A stretch of 64,000 nucleotides of DNA from Chionoecetes opilio (Eukaryota > Arthropoda > Malacostraca > Decapoda > Majidae), in contig JACEEZ010005912.1 of assembly GCA_016584305.1 (NCBI GenBank), positions 48,419-112,418 of the forward strand. The letters run 5' to 3'. Under the pieces are notes generated by a model. It was not told where the DNA came from, ran no database searches, and saw only the letters and a list, made by a program, of their open reading frames with translations. Below are positions 1-10,079 of this stretch, in pieces (position 1 is the stretch's first letter; each line of letters starts with the position of its first letter). Position numbers and translations under genes: made by a program.

Positions 1-40
<40 letters not shown>

Positions 41-721
41 GTTGAATCTCTTCACTTTGACATTATGAGCACTGGGCAGAAATCACATCCCTTCTGGGTA
101 AATTTATTTTTATTTTATCACGAGCCGCCACTGAATGTGTATTGGTAAACTGAGCATTTAAACGTAGCGGTGTGTCCTTCACGCTGGCAGTATGTGAAAG
201 TGAAGGTCGGTTTCCCTGACGCAGTCACGGCCGCGTAGGCTGAGTCAGGAGCCACCTCATCAATGATGGGTAACTTCATAGCGACGCTAGAGGCAGACAT
301 ACGTACATCACTATCCTTTTCCTCCACTTTAGTTTATAATTTAAGAACAAAATCGTGGAGTTCGTGGAGTGGCAGGGAAGCAAATCGGGCGGGGTAGCTA
401 GTCAGATTGCTACACCGGCAACCAGCCTTGGGTGGTCGTTGCATCCATGTGAGTGGTGGATGCCGTGCCGATCATTTACCTTCTGGCCGCCCTCACTCAC
501 ACCACAAATAGATGACAACAATCAATATATCAAGTAAATGGCGGGCAGAGCGTGACTATCGCCGCTGATGACGAAACACTCCGGCTCAGTCTTTTGATGA
601 TATTAGAGGTTGCGCAGAGCCACAAAGGGCGCTGCTATTAGCTGCCGAGCCTCACGCACTCCCATGGCCACAACTCAGCCACACAGTTTCTTTCATGATA
701 TCTGGAGAGTATCTGTCTGAC
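1..721. other. No recognisable gene
   Basis: Mixed-composition sequence with no exon, repeat terminus or RNA gene that I can support. A 69-codon minus-strand frame (118-327) contains a CQREGH...C string that resembles half a zinc knuckle, but the first CxxC is missing and the spacing is wrong, so I do not call it a gag fragment. Confidence 0.4.
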
Positions 722-820
722 TGTGACATAAGAACATACGAATTTTAATTAAGAACATAAGGAAATGAAGCTACAAGAGGCCGTGAGACCTACACGAGGT
801 AGTTCCTGTGACCACGGACG
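722..820 (-). mobile_element. CR1-like LINE 3' end fragment
   Basis: The stretch shares the ordered words AAGAACATA, AGACCTACACGAGGTAG and TTCCTGT with 36786-36960 and 62705-62870. In the longer copies, the reverse strand encodes a short DxFxDGDERW-type C-terminus followed by this tail, which is how CR1-like LINEs of arthropods end. This copy keeps only the extreme 3' part. Clade assignment is inference. Confidence 0.45.
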
Positions 821-1205
821 TCAACGGACCACTCACATCAAAGGCACATAATACCTATGAAATACGCTTGGGTCCGACGACACTGAGGAACAAAATTATA
901 TAGACATTGTGTGACTTTATTCACTGCCTCGGAAACAGTAAAGTTATGCCCGTATAAGTCTGGAATTATTCTTATGAAACTTTAAACCCAAATTTAAAAA
1001 CAAAGACAAAATACTGAAACTCATCTTAAAGGTATTGTGCTTGAACAATATTAATATCGAAACAAAAAAAAAAGCATGGTACTTTTTCAATATTGTTGCA
1101 AATAAATATTTGACATAGAACCCTGGGGGAAACATTCTTTTCAAGAAGGGCATTGTACAATCCAGATGAAAAATAGGAATTCTTCATTGATACTGCAGCT
1201 GTCTA
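821..1205. other. Unannotated AT-rich sequence
   Basis: I see no splice-bounded exon, RNA gene or repeat terminus in this stretch. It ends where a paralogous match to 54537 onward begins. Confidence 0.4.
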
Positions 1206-1563
1206 GGGCCGCTTTTTTTAAATTGGATAGGGAGGTCTAACGGGAGCTTCCTGTTAGACTCTAGTGGTCCCAAAGCCACGAACGCTTTCTTTGACCCATT
1301 TTGGAAGCTAACATAGTCTTATTTTGATCCACGTCGCGGGGACCACTCTGCGCGGGGTTGGCACCCCTAAACCCGGGAAAAAACATTTTATTGTTGTGAG
1401 TGACGCGCAACAGCATTTTCTCCCCCGCTCTTACGCAAAAAACCCACCCATCCCGCCGTCCCCCCCACCCCCCCCCCCCGACGCCCCCCACCTCCTCTAC
1501 CTGTGCCTTCCTGTAAACTACTATCAACGCGCGATGTGATAGGCACTAGGGCCTTCGTCTACG

Positions 1564-1796
1564 ATGAGGAAACCCCAAACGAGGGCGGAAGGAAAAATGT
1601 GCGCCTTTAACCAAGGCACAGCGCAAACCCTGCTTGATTTAATTATATGCCCCATCCCTAATTGTAGTGCACGGCTATATGTTGGGGTGAGAAAAAACGC
1701 GGCTTGGGACCTTTACACAAGTCGTTTTCTTATCGTCATCCGCGGGGGGACAAATCCGTCCAGCAACTAAAAAACCCTGGATCTATTTAAAATAAG
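1564..1796 (+). pseudogene. Myb/SANT-like protein, degraded exon 1
   Basis: The better-preserved paralog at 54895-55098 reads LNKAQQQTLLDLIISHP...KKNAAWESIHKSF, the helix pattern of the Myb/SANT-like (trihelix/MADF-related) DNA-binding domains carried by Harbinger partner proteins. Here the same residues can be followed through several 1-nt indels, continue with a GDKSVQQLK-like segment that the paralog lacks, and end at a consensus splice donor (AAG then GTAAGA, GT at 1797). The partner protein normally binds element ends and recruits the transposase to DNA; that role is family knowledge. The reading phase into exon 2 cannot be confirmed because the end of this exon is corrupted. Confidence 0.5.
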
Positions 1797-1870
1797 GTAA
1801 GATACTGTTGTTTTAAATAACTTTTAATACCCTAATTTACTCAAAAAAAACCGGGATGAGGCCATTTAAA

Positions 1871-2121
1871 AGGGATTTTGGAAAACTGTCGCCGATGGGA
1901 ATTCTCCCCGAAACACCCCCCTAGAACTCTGCCGACGTGGAAATTTTAAACCTAACCTGGACAAGGGCACCTAATTTTCACGCTAACGATAGTATTTTAC
2001 CCCTGAATGAGAAACGGGGGTAAAATTTGTTTAAAATGTACATATTGGGTTTTAAATACAAGAATGGAAACAAACGCGGCGGCGAAAATTTCCTATCGGC
2101 GACAGTTTTCCCAGGTCCCCT
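1871..2121. mobile_element. 251-bp MITE with CTGTCGCCGAT inverted ends
   Basis: The left end reads AGGGATTTTGG then AACTGTCGCCGAT, and the right end is its near-perfect inverse (ATCGGCGACAG...CCAGGTCCCCT). Two further copies, at about 38835-39146 and 44037-44306, have the same ends, and one of them has an uninserted counterpart near 16735. It sits in the intron after Myb-like exon 1. There is no coding capacity. Superfamily is undetermined; the best-preserved insertion suggests a 5-bp target duplication. Confidence 0.75.
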
Positions 2122-2439
2122 TTTAAAAAGCAAGGATACGACACTGGGTACCTGAAAGTTTTACGGTTTTTAAAAACCGGGAAAAAAATAAAATCCACTG
2201 ATTGAGGAATAACTTTTACAACCAATAATGAAACTTGCTTTTTTTTTTCTTGGGGGCGAAGAAAAACCACAGTGCCTCGTCAACAGCGCTTTACAACAGG
2301 TGGTGGGGCCGCACCCCGTCCCCACCAAAAAGGACATCCTGGCAGCTGCCCCGAGATAATTACTCTGACTTGAGCCTGCTATACGCAGTGGACTGTGTGG
2401 TCCCACCACATATGCAGATAGCGGTATTAGAATTTTATT

Positions 2440-2640
2440 TTTTTTGTTTTTTTTTGTATTGCCTATCAAAACTACAAAGGGTGCAGTCATTCGTACCTTT
2501 TCTTTATTTTTTGTGTTTTTTATTTTCCTATCAATCTACAACAGGGTGGGGGTCAGTTTTTTCCTTTTCTTTATTTTTTTTGTTTTTTAAATTTCCTATC
2601 AAATCTACAACAGGGTGCATCATTCGTACAAATTGTTTCG
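2440..2640. repeat. Tandem repeat, about 3 x 67 bp
   Basis: The string CCTATCAAATCTACAACAGGGTG and its variants recur at about 2461, 2528 and 2595, giving a 67-bp period with T-rich spacers and a CATTCGTAC word. It lies in the Myb-like gene's first intron. Confidence 0.7.
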
Positions 2641-2649
2641 TACACCCCG

Positions 2650-3480
2650 TAGATTCGTAACCAAAAGGTTTTTTTCTAACAAAACCTAGTCTTTCGTACA
2701 CTCAGTCAGAGCAGATTAAAGTTGTTTCGTCCATGACAAACCTTTGTTTTCGTTTCTGAACATTGATTGGCACAAAACATGATGATCGGTCTTCAGTCGA
2801 GCCATATTCAGGGATAATTTTTTACCTATATACATTTTAACCCCTAATTACTTTTTCACATCAAATATGCACTGGCCGTGTGGGGGCCATATGTAGGCTC
2901 TGGCCGTTGTTGCCTTGCCGGATGCACGCGTGCTGCTGTCTGGCATCACCACCGATTGCTATTTTAATACCACCTTAGAGGCAGGTGCTAGCTGGGTAAT
3001 GCAGGGAAGGTAAAAAATCTCCGCCTTGAATTCCCAAACATATATAGGCTTGTATGCCGAGTGACGAAGGCAAGGGTCTTGTCCTGACACTCGGCCATGT
3101 AGGTCTTCGCGTTACTTTACCAGTACTCGATTAAAGAAATATTGCTTATACATAGATACAGAAAACTCTTATAAGACTACTATGCTTTGTTTGAATTAGG
3201 AGTCAAACTTAACTAATAGAGTTATAACCGACACCAGGTATTTACCCAAAAACTCAAACTTTATTCGTTATATGAGGTGAAGAATCGCTATGTACGACCG
3301 ATCTATTTCCGTGTATAATAAACTTTGTTATTTACATTAGAATGTAATTAGACCACAAATCAATAATTCACTAACACATGCAAACATGGACACAAACCTA
3401 ATAAGTAGCCATGATAATGCAGCTGGAGATATTTATTGCCTTGATATATACCTAACCTCTGTTCTCATTAATCCTTTCAG
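2650..3480. other. Intron sequence of the Myb-like gene
   Basis: No exon is visible. About 2990-3380 matches 55330-55719 closely, showing that both Myb-like loci derive from one element. It ends in a good branch/polypyrimidine/acceptor context (CTCATTAATCCTTTCAG). Confidence 0.55.
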
Positions 3481-3531
3481 TTTGTGCACCTGGCAGTCCG
3501 GAGATTATTGTGGTGAGCGCTGATGCGACAG
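3481..3531 (+). CDS. Myb/SANT-like protein, internal exon 2 (partial)
   Basis: This 51-nt exon is defined by a polypyrimidine tract and CAG acceptor ending at 3480 and a GTATGT donor at 3532. It is open in the one frame (phase 2 in, phase 1 out) that reads CAPGSPEIIVVSADAT. The leftover G joins exon 3 exactly in frame, giving ...SADAT-EFVDDV, which is the best evidence that exons 2 and 3 are really spliced together. I infer it is the linker of the Harbinger partner protein; no domain is recognised in it. Confidence 0.6.
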
Positions 3532-4177
3532 GTATGTTGACAGTTGTTTTTATTACACTTAAGTATTTTATTGTTGGTCATGTACTTCATACATACAAGT
3601 CATATGTAATTGACGTTTCAGAATGCATGTTGGGCCAAAAAAACTGAAAAAATGTCCTTAAATCATGTTTGCCCAACAAAACTTTTGCTTCAAAAGGGCT
3701 TTTGTCATATCATACCTTAGTACAATAATTGTATAATACTGTTACAGCAATCATAATAAAGTGTTATAAGTGTTAGATCACCTAATTTTTTTACAATACT
3801 GATAACAATGTCTTGCTTGCATTGCCACCAAGTTCACCCTACGCGTACTGCAAAGAGCACAGCGTCAGCTACCTCTGGGAAGTCAACGCACTCAACGTCA
3901 CAACGGCAATGAAGTGGTTTTCATGTGGACCGCCTCCACCCTGCTTCCTGTGATGGCAGGGAGGTCGAGCAGGGAGCACGCCCCGCTGAAACACGACACA
4001 CCAGGGACCTTTGCAGTTTTTACTTCTTTGAATATTTTCTGACATCCAGTGTCGCACAAACTTGTGATACTGGTGTGCATTTCAATAACAAAAATTAATA
4101 AAGCGGCTGACTCATGCAATTTGATAAATTCTAGAAATAATGCCTCTTATTGATCGTGTATACTACTTTCCTCTAGA
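3532..4177. other. Intron between Myb-like exons 2 and 3
   Basis: AT-rich sequence with a GTATGT donor at the left and TACTACTTTCCTCTAG acceptor at the right. No other feature was seen. Confidence 0.5.
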
Positions 4178-4442
4178 ATTCGTGGATGATGTGAATGCGA
4201 TGCATTCAGCCAGCAGCATGGAGCTTGTCCCTACACCTGTGCGGACACCAAGGACACGGACACCGAAGAGGCGGCAAGCTGCCACATACAAGGAGGCAGC
4301 CTACCGGCAACTCTTGACAGCCACCACATCCCTACAGAAGGAGGGGGCTTCTGCCATGGTGGCATGGAAAAATGCATCAAAAGCCATAGAAAAGGCAGCC
4401 ACTGCCTTTTCCAATTACTATGAAAAGAAGATTAAAGAGTAA
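4178..4442 (+). CDS. Myb/SANT-like Harbinger partner protein, terminal exon
   Basis: The exon starts after a strong acceptor (CTTTCCTCTAG) and runs open to a TAA at 4440-4442. It encodes an 87-residue C-terminus: an FVDDVNAMHSASS lead, a TPxRTPRTRTPKRR basic/proline segment (a plausible nuclear localisation and DNA-contact region), then a helical KEAAYRQLLTATTSLQ...SKAIEKAATAFSNYYEKKIKE tail with coiled-coil character. It converges on the minus-strand transposase about 1.1 kb away, as expected for a two-gene Harbinger element. The splice phase with exon 2 matches. This part is clean with no frameshift, unlike exon 1. It is too short and low-complexity for an independent family call. Confidence 0.65.
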
Positions 4443-4802
4443 CAATCTGTCAATAATTTTGTATGTCCTCTGTTCTTTATTTGTCCATCAAATTCCAAAT
4501 ACAATGCAAAGTTGAAAGCAATTACAGAATCTTCTTTAACTTAAAGGCACTTTTATAAAAAAAATTGATTTCAATGGTTCTCTTTCTACAAGTAGATAGA
4601 TATCTCGCACACATACATAATGGTATAAAAAATACAATATATATATGGTTGGAAGATATGAATGTGTGCAACAAGTATTCAGAACAGTGAAGTTAGATAA
4701 CCAAAAAAATTATAATTACAGAATCTGAATAGGTAACATAGCGAAATTAATTCAGCTGTTCTGGTTATTCCTTTTCGCTAGTAAATCTACTCACATATTC
4801 AC
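4443..4802. other. AT-rich spacer between the convergent Harbinger genes
   Basis: No gene. It ends with ATATTCAC (4795-4802), the left copy of the target duplication of the adjacent MITE. Confidence 0.6.
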
Positions 4803-5472
4803 CAGTGGTGGGCGCCGTTAATCAAAAAGTTAACTTCGTTAACCAAAGAATTAACTTCGATAACCGTTAATCAGTTAACCAAAGAATTAACTTCGATAAC
4901 CGTTAATCAGTTAACCAAAGAATTAACTTCGATAACCGTTAATCAGTTAACCAAAGAATTAACTTCGATAACCGTTAATCAGTTAACCAAAGAATTAACT
5001 TCGATAACCGTTAATCAGTTAATTCTTTAAAAATTCAACGGACGTTAGCGATAAACCGTTAACGATAATTTTTATTATAGAAAAAAAAAAAAAAAAAACC
5101 TTTGAAAAGTGCCAAAACTATAATATCACCCAAAAACTATTTTTTTTTGGCTTTAGAGTAAAAAATAAGGCAGATTTTATAGATTTTACTTTTTTAAAAA
5201 AACAGACAGAAGGCTGATTTCATAGGTTTGGCCCTGTTTTAGGTTTTTAAAGGCTATTAAAGCCAGAAAAGGGTGAAAAAAAACCTTAAATGATACACAA
5301 TATTAGTATAAAACTAAACAAAAATGGGTTAGAGAACTTGAGTTAACGGAAGTTAAATGTAACGGAAGTTAATTAGTCTGATAATGATTTCCAAACTTAA
5401 CTTAAAAGTTAACCCGTTAACGAAAATGTTAACTTCGTTAATTAACAATTAACGGTTTGGTGCCCACCTTTG
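4803..5472. mobile_element. Non-autonomous hAT-type MITE, 670 bp
   Basis: The ends are CAGTGGTGGGCGCCGTTAAT and the inverse ATTAACGGTTTGGTGCCCACC...TTG. They are flanked by perfect 8-bp duplications ATATTCAC at 4795-4802 and 5473-5480. A CAGTG start and an 8-bp duplication are diagnostic of the hAT superfamily. The interior is a 36-bp minisatellite plus AT-rich filler with no coding capacity. It landed inside the older Harbinger element, between its two genes. Confidence 0.9.
4839..5018. repeat. 36-bp minisatellite, five perfect copies
   Basis: A 36-bp unit beginning TTAACCAAAGAATTAACTTC starts at 4839, 4875, 4911, 4947 and 4983 with no differences that I can see, followed by a partial sixth copy. 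Each unit contains GTTAAC/TTAAC-type inverted words that echo the MITE's subterminal sequence, so the array probably grew from the terminus by slippage. Confidence 0.9.
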
Positions 5473-5589
5473 ATATTCACCCATGAGTAACAGACAGTCA
5501 TATTTACAGAACATACAAAATTGAAATCCATAATCTGCTATAAGCTACATACTAACACAACTCTTAAGATTATCCACCTAGGCATAGAG
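5473..5589. other. Downstream flank of Harbinger transposase
   Basis: Short spacer after the MITE's right target duplication, leading to the transposase stop codon. Confidence 0.5.
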
Positions 5590-6436
5590 CTAGAACCACC
5601 TTTCAATGATTTCTCTCCGTAATGCTACTCCAGTTGCTGCATCTATTTCACCTACGTCATATGCTGCCTCTCCGTCTTGCCCTTGTGCCTGCTGTTCTGG
5701 CAAATCAATGTAGTCTTGCAAGGGCATACCATTATCAATGGCTATATTATGCAAAACAGCTGTTGCCATAATTATTAATTTTGCATTATACAACTTTGTG
5801 CGTAAAAGCCTGAGTGCGGCAAATCGTTGCTTCATTACACCAAATGTACGTTCCACCACATTACGTGTACTGATGTGTGCTTTGTTATATCTCTTTTCCT
5901 TTTCCGTTTCTGGGTCTGATAAAGGTGTCAACAAGTAGGTCTTGCAGCCATATGCTAAATCTTCTAGCAAGTAGCCTACATAATTTCCGTCTTCCAACAT
6001 CTGGCAAACCCTTGAATTTTCAAAGACTCTGGAATCATGCACACAGCCTGGCCAACTACTTACGATATTTAGGAACCTCAGCTTGTCATCACAAATTCCC
6101 ATCATATTAATAGCAGGGTACTCCTTCCTGCAGCGATACAGCTCTGCAGTATTACCCCCAGGACTAATTATGGGAATGGGATGTTTATACATTCTATGAC
6201 ACCTGGCATACCAGCAATGTCATAAAAGTCAGTTTTCAATTGATTTGTATTACCAGGCTCTGGAAACTTGATGTAGTCGGATGACAGGGATGTCAAAGCT
6301 GCAGCAATACGTCGCACAAACTTGCACACTGAAGATGCAGACATCTCCATGCAGTCTCCCATGGTCAGTTGAAAACTGCCACTAGCAAAGTACCGCATTG
6401 CCGTGAGCAGCTGAAGATGTGCAGGAATACTGCCAC
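5590..6436 (-). pseudogene. PIF/Harbinger DDE transposase, exon 2 (frameshifted)
   Basis: The exon begins after a minus-strand acceptor (TTTTCGCAG, AG at 6438-6437) and opens with IPAHLQLLTAMRYFASGSFQ, the conserved stretch of HARBI1-like nucleases. Downstream are ISPGGNTAELYRCRKEYP, PGCVHDSRVFENS, LLEDLAYGCKTYLLTP (second catalytic Asp) and RNVVERTFGVMKQRF (catalytic Glu), then the usual C-terminus to a stop at 5590. These nucleases cut element ends and insert them at TWA-type targets. Two defects are visible. A 1-nt frameshift at about 6170-6192 separates GVIECIN from the rest. The first acidic residue of the DDE triad, normally Asp in a GxIDGTH-type motif, reads Glu. Its 5' exon lies at 10080-10307 and is phase compatible. 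Confidence 0.88.
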
Positions 6437-7061
6437 CTGCGAAAACATTAACAAAATTATGTATGTGAATTGGAAGCGTATAATTGACCGTCTAACCTTA
6501 TAATATCATCAAATCACAACATCACAAAAGTATACTACACGCATACAGGGAAATTACATGTTCGTCCGGTAATACCGAATAAGTCTATAAAAAATTTAAA
6601 TTACGGTAATAATTTTTATTATTATTAACGATTTAATTTTACCAAACTTATTTGGTAACTCCCTGCATATACCAGACTGCAAGCATGCAACATTTGGCGT
6701 GCATGACCAGCCCAGAAACTTAACTTGTGTTTAGGGACGGCTGACAGTATATGTTACCACAATTACCTTCCACAGGTTTCTCCAGGCACCCATTTATCAA
6801 TCAATCAATTATTGGGGGCATACACCGGGGGGCGAGTTGCCTCGCCCACCCTCACCCAGGAGAACTCAAGTCTCAAAGGCTTTGCCTCTTCATGCAGAGA
6901 ATTTTGGAGTAGTCGAGGTGGTCAAACTTCGCACCCTCATGTGATTGTGTCACTAGGAGATCGTAATTTTTTTTCTTTTATGTAAATATAGGTTGGGTGG
7001 ATGGTTTAGGTTTGATAACAAGGGCCCTAACTTAATCATACTTTGTTGCAGGTTAAAAAAA

Positions 7062-7065
<4 letters not shown>
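6437..7065. mobile_element. Tandem RTE-like LINE tail copy inside the transposase intron
   Basis: About 6657-6900 repeats 7436-7920 without the hairpin element. Its minus strand carries the LINE 3' tail: end of the reverse-transcriptase region joined directly to GGCGAGGCAACTCGCC, CCCCCAAT and an (ATTG)n tail. It preserves the uninserted target of the 7528-7773 hairpin (CAGTATATGTTACC at about 6745-6758). The remainder is AT-rich intron. Confidence 0.6.

Positions 7066-7138
<73 letters not shown>
7066..7138. repeat. (AT)n microsatellite
   Basis: Uninterrupted AT dinucleotides over about 70 bp. Confidence 0.95.
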
Positions 7139-7140
<2 letters not shown>

Positions 7141-7527
7141 GTAAGTGGGGCTCGTTAACCTAAGGCTTCAACCGAAAAATGGGGTTGCCTGCCAGAATAA
7201 ACATCTGGGGCGTAAAACTTTTGCCACAAATGTAAATGATGAATGCCAACCAATTTATTGGAAGCGTATAATCGACCGTCTAACCTTATAATATCATCAA
7301 ATCACATCATCAAAATTTTTTACTACACGCATACAGGGAAATTACATGTTCGTCCGGCATGCATGTACATGCTTTGCCGGCCCACCGCCGAAACAAACTA
7401 CGCATTTACCAAACTTATTCGGTTATTCGGTAACTCCCTGCATATACCAGACTGCAAGCATGCAACGTTTGGCGTGCATGACCAGCCCAGAAACTTAACT
7501 TGTGTTTAGGGACGGCTGGCAGTATAT

Positions 7528-7773
7528 GGCCCGTACCGAGTCATGATGAAGGTTGAGCGACGACCTTCGTCGACTGAGGAAGGTTACCATACAAGGGATA
7601 TTTTTCGGAACGAAGAGCAGCGACGAAGGTCGTCACGAAGACACGGGTGTACCCGTGTCTTCGTGCCGACCTTCGTCGCTGCTCTTCGTTCTGAAAAATA
7701 TCCCTTGTATGGTAACCTTCCTCAGTCGACGAAGGTCGTCGCTCAACCTTCATCATGACTCTCGGTACGGGCC
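7528..7773. mobile_element. 246-bp hairpin (full-palindrome) MITE with GGCCCGT ends
   Basis: Arms 7528-7648 and 7651-7773 are near-perfect reverse complements around a 2-bp loop (GGGT-GT-ACCC). The ends are GGCCCGTACCGAG and CTCGGTACGGGCC, starting like other Harbinger-type termini in the window. The empty target CAGTATATGTTACC survives at about 6745, and the filled site has TAT on both sides, suggesting a 3-bp target duplication with a small later change on the right. A second copy is at 18618-18865. Long open frames on both strands are a by-product of the symmetry, not genes. Confidence 0.85.
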
Positions 7774-7830
7774 TATTTGTTACCACAATTACCTTCCACA
7801 GGTTTCTCCAGGCACCCATTTATCAATCAA

Positions 7831-8124
7831 TCAATTATTGGGGGCATACGCCGGGGGGCGAGTTGCCTCGCCCACCCTCACCCAAGAGACCTCAAGTCCC
7901 AAACGCTTTGCTTCTTCCTGCAGCGCCTCGAGAGCCATCACCAGTAGCTCCAGCGAAACAGCAAAGATTACGGCATCATCGGCAAAAACAAGATCAGTGA
8001 TCTTGGTGTTGCCGAGGGATGCTGCACAATTTCTTTGATCTACAACATTGCCCAATACCCAGTCCATACAAGTGCTGAAAAGTGATGGGGCAAGGACACA
8101 CCCTTGCCTCACTCCTGTATTCAC
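7831..8124 (-). pseudogene. RTE-like LINE reverse transcriptase fragment, internally deleted
   Basis: The minus strand reads NTGVRQGCVLAPSLF, then LVFADDAVIFA (the Asp-Asp catalytic motif of reverse transcriptase), then the end of the palm/thumb region GLEVSW. It then jumps straight to the LINE's last residues EATRPPAYAPN. Compared with 34043-35545, some 700 bp of C-terminal coding sequence are missing. The 5' end is truncated. The fragment is followed on the minus strand by the (ATTG)n tail. It is non-functional. The same fusion is present in the 18927-19214 copy. Confidence 0.85.
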
Positions 8125-8196
8125 AGGAAAGAAGCTGGATACACCTCCCCCACAATTAAAAGCAATCCCAAAATATACAGCATATCCTAATTAGCA

Positions 8197-8198
<2 letters not shown>

Positions 8199-8246
<48 letters not shown>

Positions 8247-8253
8247 ATATATA

Positions 8254-8287
<34 letters not shown>
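8199..8287. repeat. (AT)n microsatellite
   Basis: AT dinucleotide tract with a few A or T insertions. Confidence 0.95.
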
Positions 8288-8288
<1 letters not shown>

Positions 8289-8289
8289 A

Positions 8290-9905
8290 GGGCTGAGAAC
8301 GTGGAGAATGGGGAATAGAAGGGAAAGAAGGATAAATGGGGAAAGATAAGGAGAAAGAGAATGAAGGAAGAGGCAGAGAGTACTGATGATGGGGGTAGAT
8401 AGAGAGAGAGGCAATGATGTTGTGATGACACAAGTTCTCCTTATCAGCAGCCACCTGCAGATTTGCTGACCACAGCTGAGGGTCCCTCCCGTCCCCCGAC
8501 GAAAGGGAATAGGGAGAAGGAGGAAAGGAGAGAGAGAGAGAGAGAAAGTGAGGGAGAGTGAGAGAAGGTGAGATAGTGAGAGAAAGTGAGGGAGAGAGGA
8601 AGATGAGGAGAAGTAGAATAACGCTGCACCAGCACTTCTCACCCCTAGCACCCATCTCACCTCACTTCAAAACTGTCAACACTGAGATACCCTTTGACCT
8701 GTAACCACCAACACACGCCTCGCATGCCTCCTTGCTAGGAGGACAGAGACATAATCTATCTAGACACGAGTGCGTGCAGGCCTGCGTCGCGGTGACCTCT
8801 TCCAAGAGTAGTGTCTTAGTGCAGCGCACTAGTATACGTGTATTCTTTCAAGGCCTCCTCGGGCAGCGCGCGGCACGTGCAGGGTGTGGCCGAGTTCCCC
8901 TCCGCCGGGCCCCTGCGCGCCACGCTCCTGCCCGACCCTACGACGCCCGCCACTCCGCTTGTCCCCTGGGGCAGGTGCTATTCAACTCTACGATGCCCCG
9001 ACGTCCTGCCAGGCATCTGCCCCGGTGGCTTTGCCCCTGTGTTTCTCCTGGGCTCCTGAGATGAAGGGGCCACGGTGGGGCAAATAGTGGCGCTCTGCGT
9101 TGCCCATGTGGCTCTCCTGGGCCCCAGGGACCACGGGGCCTCGGCGGGACGACTAAGGAATTCCCCGCATAGCCCCAGGGGCGGGAAGTGCAATTCTACG
9201 AGGCCATGACGGTCCCTGCAAACCGCCCGCTCCTGCGGCTCTCCTCCTGGGGCCGCAGGAATCCCAAAACCCACAGCAAGGCAACCAAGGGGCGCCTACT
9301 TTGCCCCAGGGGGAGGAGAGTGCAACTCTACGAGACCATGACGTCCCCCCACACTACCTGCCCCTGTTGGCCCTCTTCAGGGCCCTTGGGGAACCCACTG
9401 GGCCTGGGGCCGGACACTAGGGGGCGGGTTTGGGGCGGAGGTGAAAACTCTACGCGCTACAACGCCCTACTAGATACCTCCTTCAGGGGTTCCCCTGGGT
9501 TTCCCCCCCGGGACCCCGGGGCATTACAGACACCTGCAGCAGGATCTTAGGACCTCTTGAGTACCACATAAAAGGTCTTCCTGAAGGCGATTGCAGCAGA
9601 TGGTGATGTACCCATATGATTGACAGTGCATGACAGGGGGCGGATTAATGGATGCCCCCGGGGCAACTATGCAAGCCCGGGGAGGTAAGCTCCCCGTATC
9701 TCCGAAGCTACGGCTCTGCCCGTGTACCCTTCGGTACAAGGAGATAAGCCCAACCCGGCACCTTCAGGTAGGGGGGGCCGGGGTTAATTGTCATGCCACG
9801 ACCAGCGACCGATTGGATAGAACCATAGCGGGTTGGGGGGCCGCTAAAACAGGAGCTACGTATATCAAACCCCCCCCGTTGAGCCCGCGCACGCAATTTC
9901 CTTAA
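8290..9905. repeat. Composite repeat: GA-rich tract plus GC-rich minisatellite
   Basis: 8290-8640 is a GA-rich block (AGAGAGAG and GTGAGGGAGAG words). 8840-9560 is a GC-rich degenerate tandem array with a period of very roughly 130 bp, each unit containing GTGCAACTCTACGAG, CATGACGTCCCT and TTTGCCCCAGGGG. 9560-9905 ends the module with CCCCGTATCTCCGAAGCTACGG and CGGCACCTTCAGG strings. The same ordered module is found at 19385-20995 and, inverted, at 37100-38605 and 51520-52565. Long open frames occur on both strands but change frame from unit to unit, so I treat none as coding. Confidence 0.8.
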
Positions 9906-9940
9906 ACCCCTTTCGGGAGTAGGGCGGCTTTGTGGCTTAA

Positions 9941-9964
9941 CAATATATACTTATATTATATATA

Positions 9965-10008
<44 letters not shown>

Positions 10009-10028
10009 AATTATATATATATATATAT
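9941..10028. repeat. (AT)n microsatellite
   Basis: AT-rich dinucleotide tract with short interruptions, next to transposase exon 1. Confidence 0.9.
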
Positions 10029-10079
10029 GCAACACCACTTATACACACTAGTATTAACTTGAAAAATTCAAAAACATAC

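Noticed and set aside
118..327. Minus-strand frame with a CQREGHxxxxxC string as a zinc knuckle
   Set aside because: The first CxxC pair is absent and the His-Cys spacing is off by one; no other gag or transposon sequence adjoins it.
4839..5018. Regular 36-bp direct repeats resembling a CRISPR array
   Set aside because: Units are contiguous with no unique spacers and lie inside a hAT-type MITE in eukaryotic sequence.
7541..7819. Overlapping open frames on both strands with almost the same peptide
   Set aside because: Direct consequence of the hairpin palindrome; no homology to a protein family.
8156..8660. Frames encoding Ile-Tyr repeats and Ser/Leu/Pro-rich stretches
   Set aside because: Translations of (AT)n and GA/CT-rich simple repeats.
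8732..9550. Long GC-rich open frames on both strands (also 19827-20862, 37097-38053, 51307-51987)
   Set aside because: They follow the minisatellite unit, change frame between copies through indels, and have no recognisable domain or splice context.
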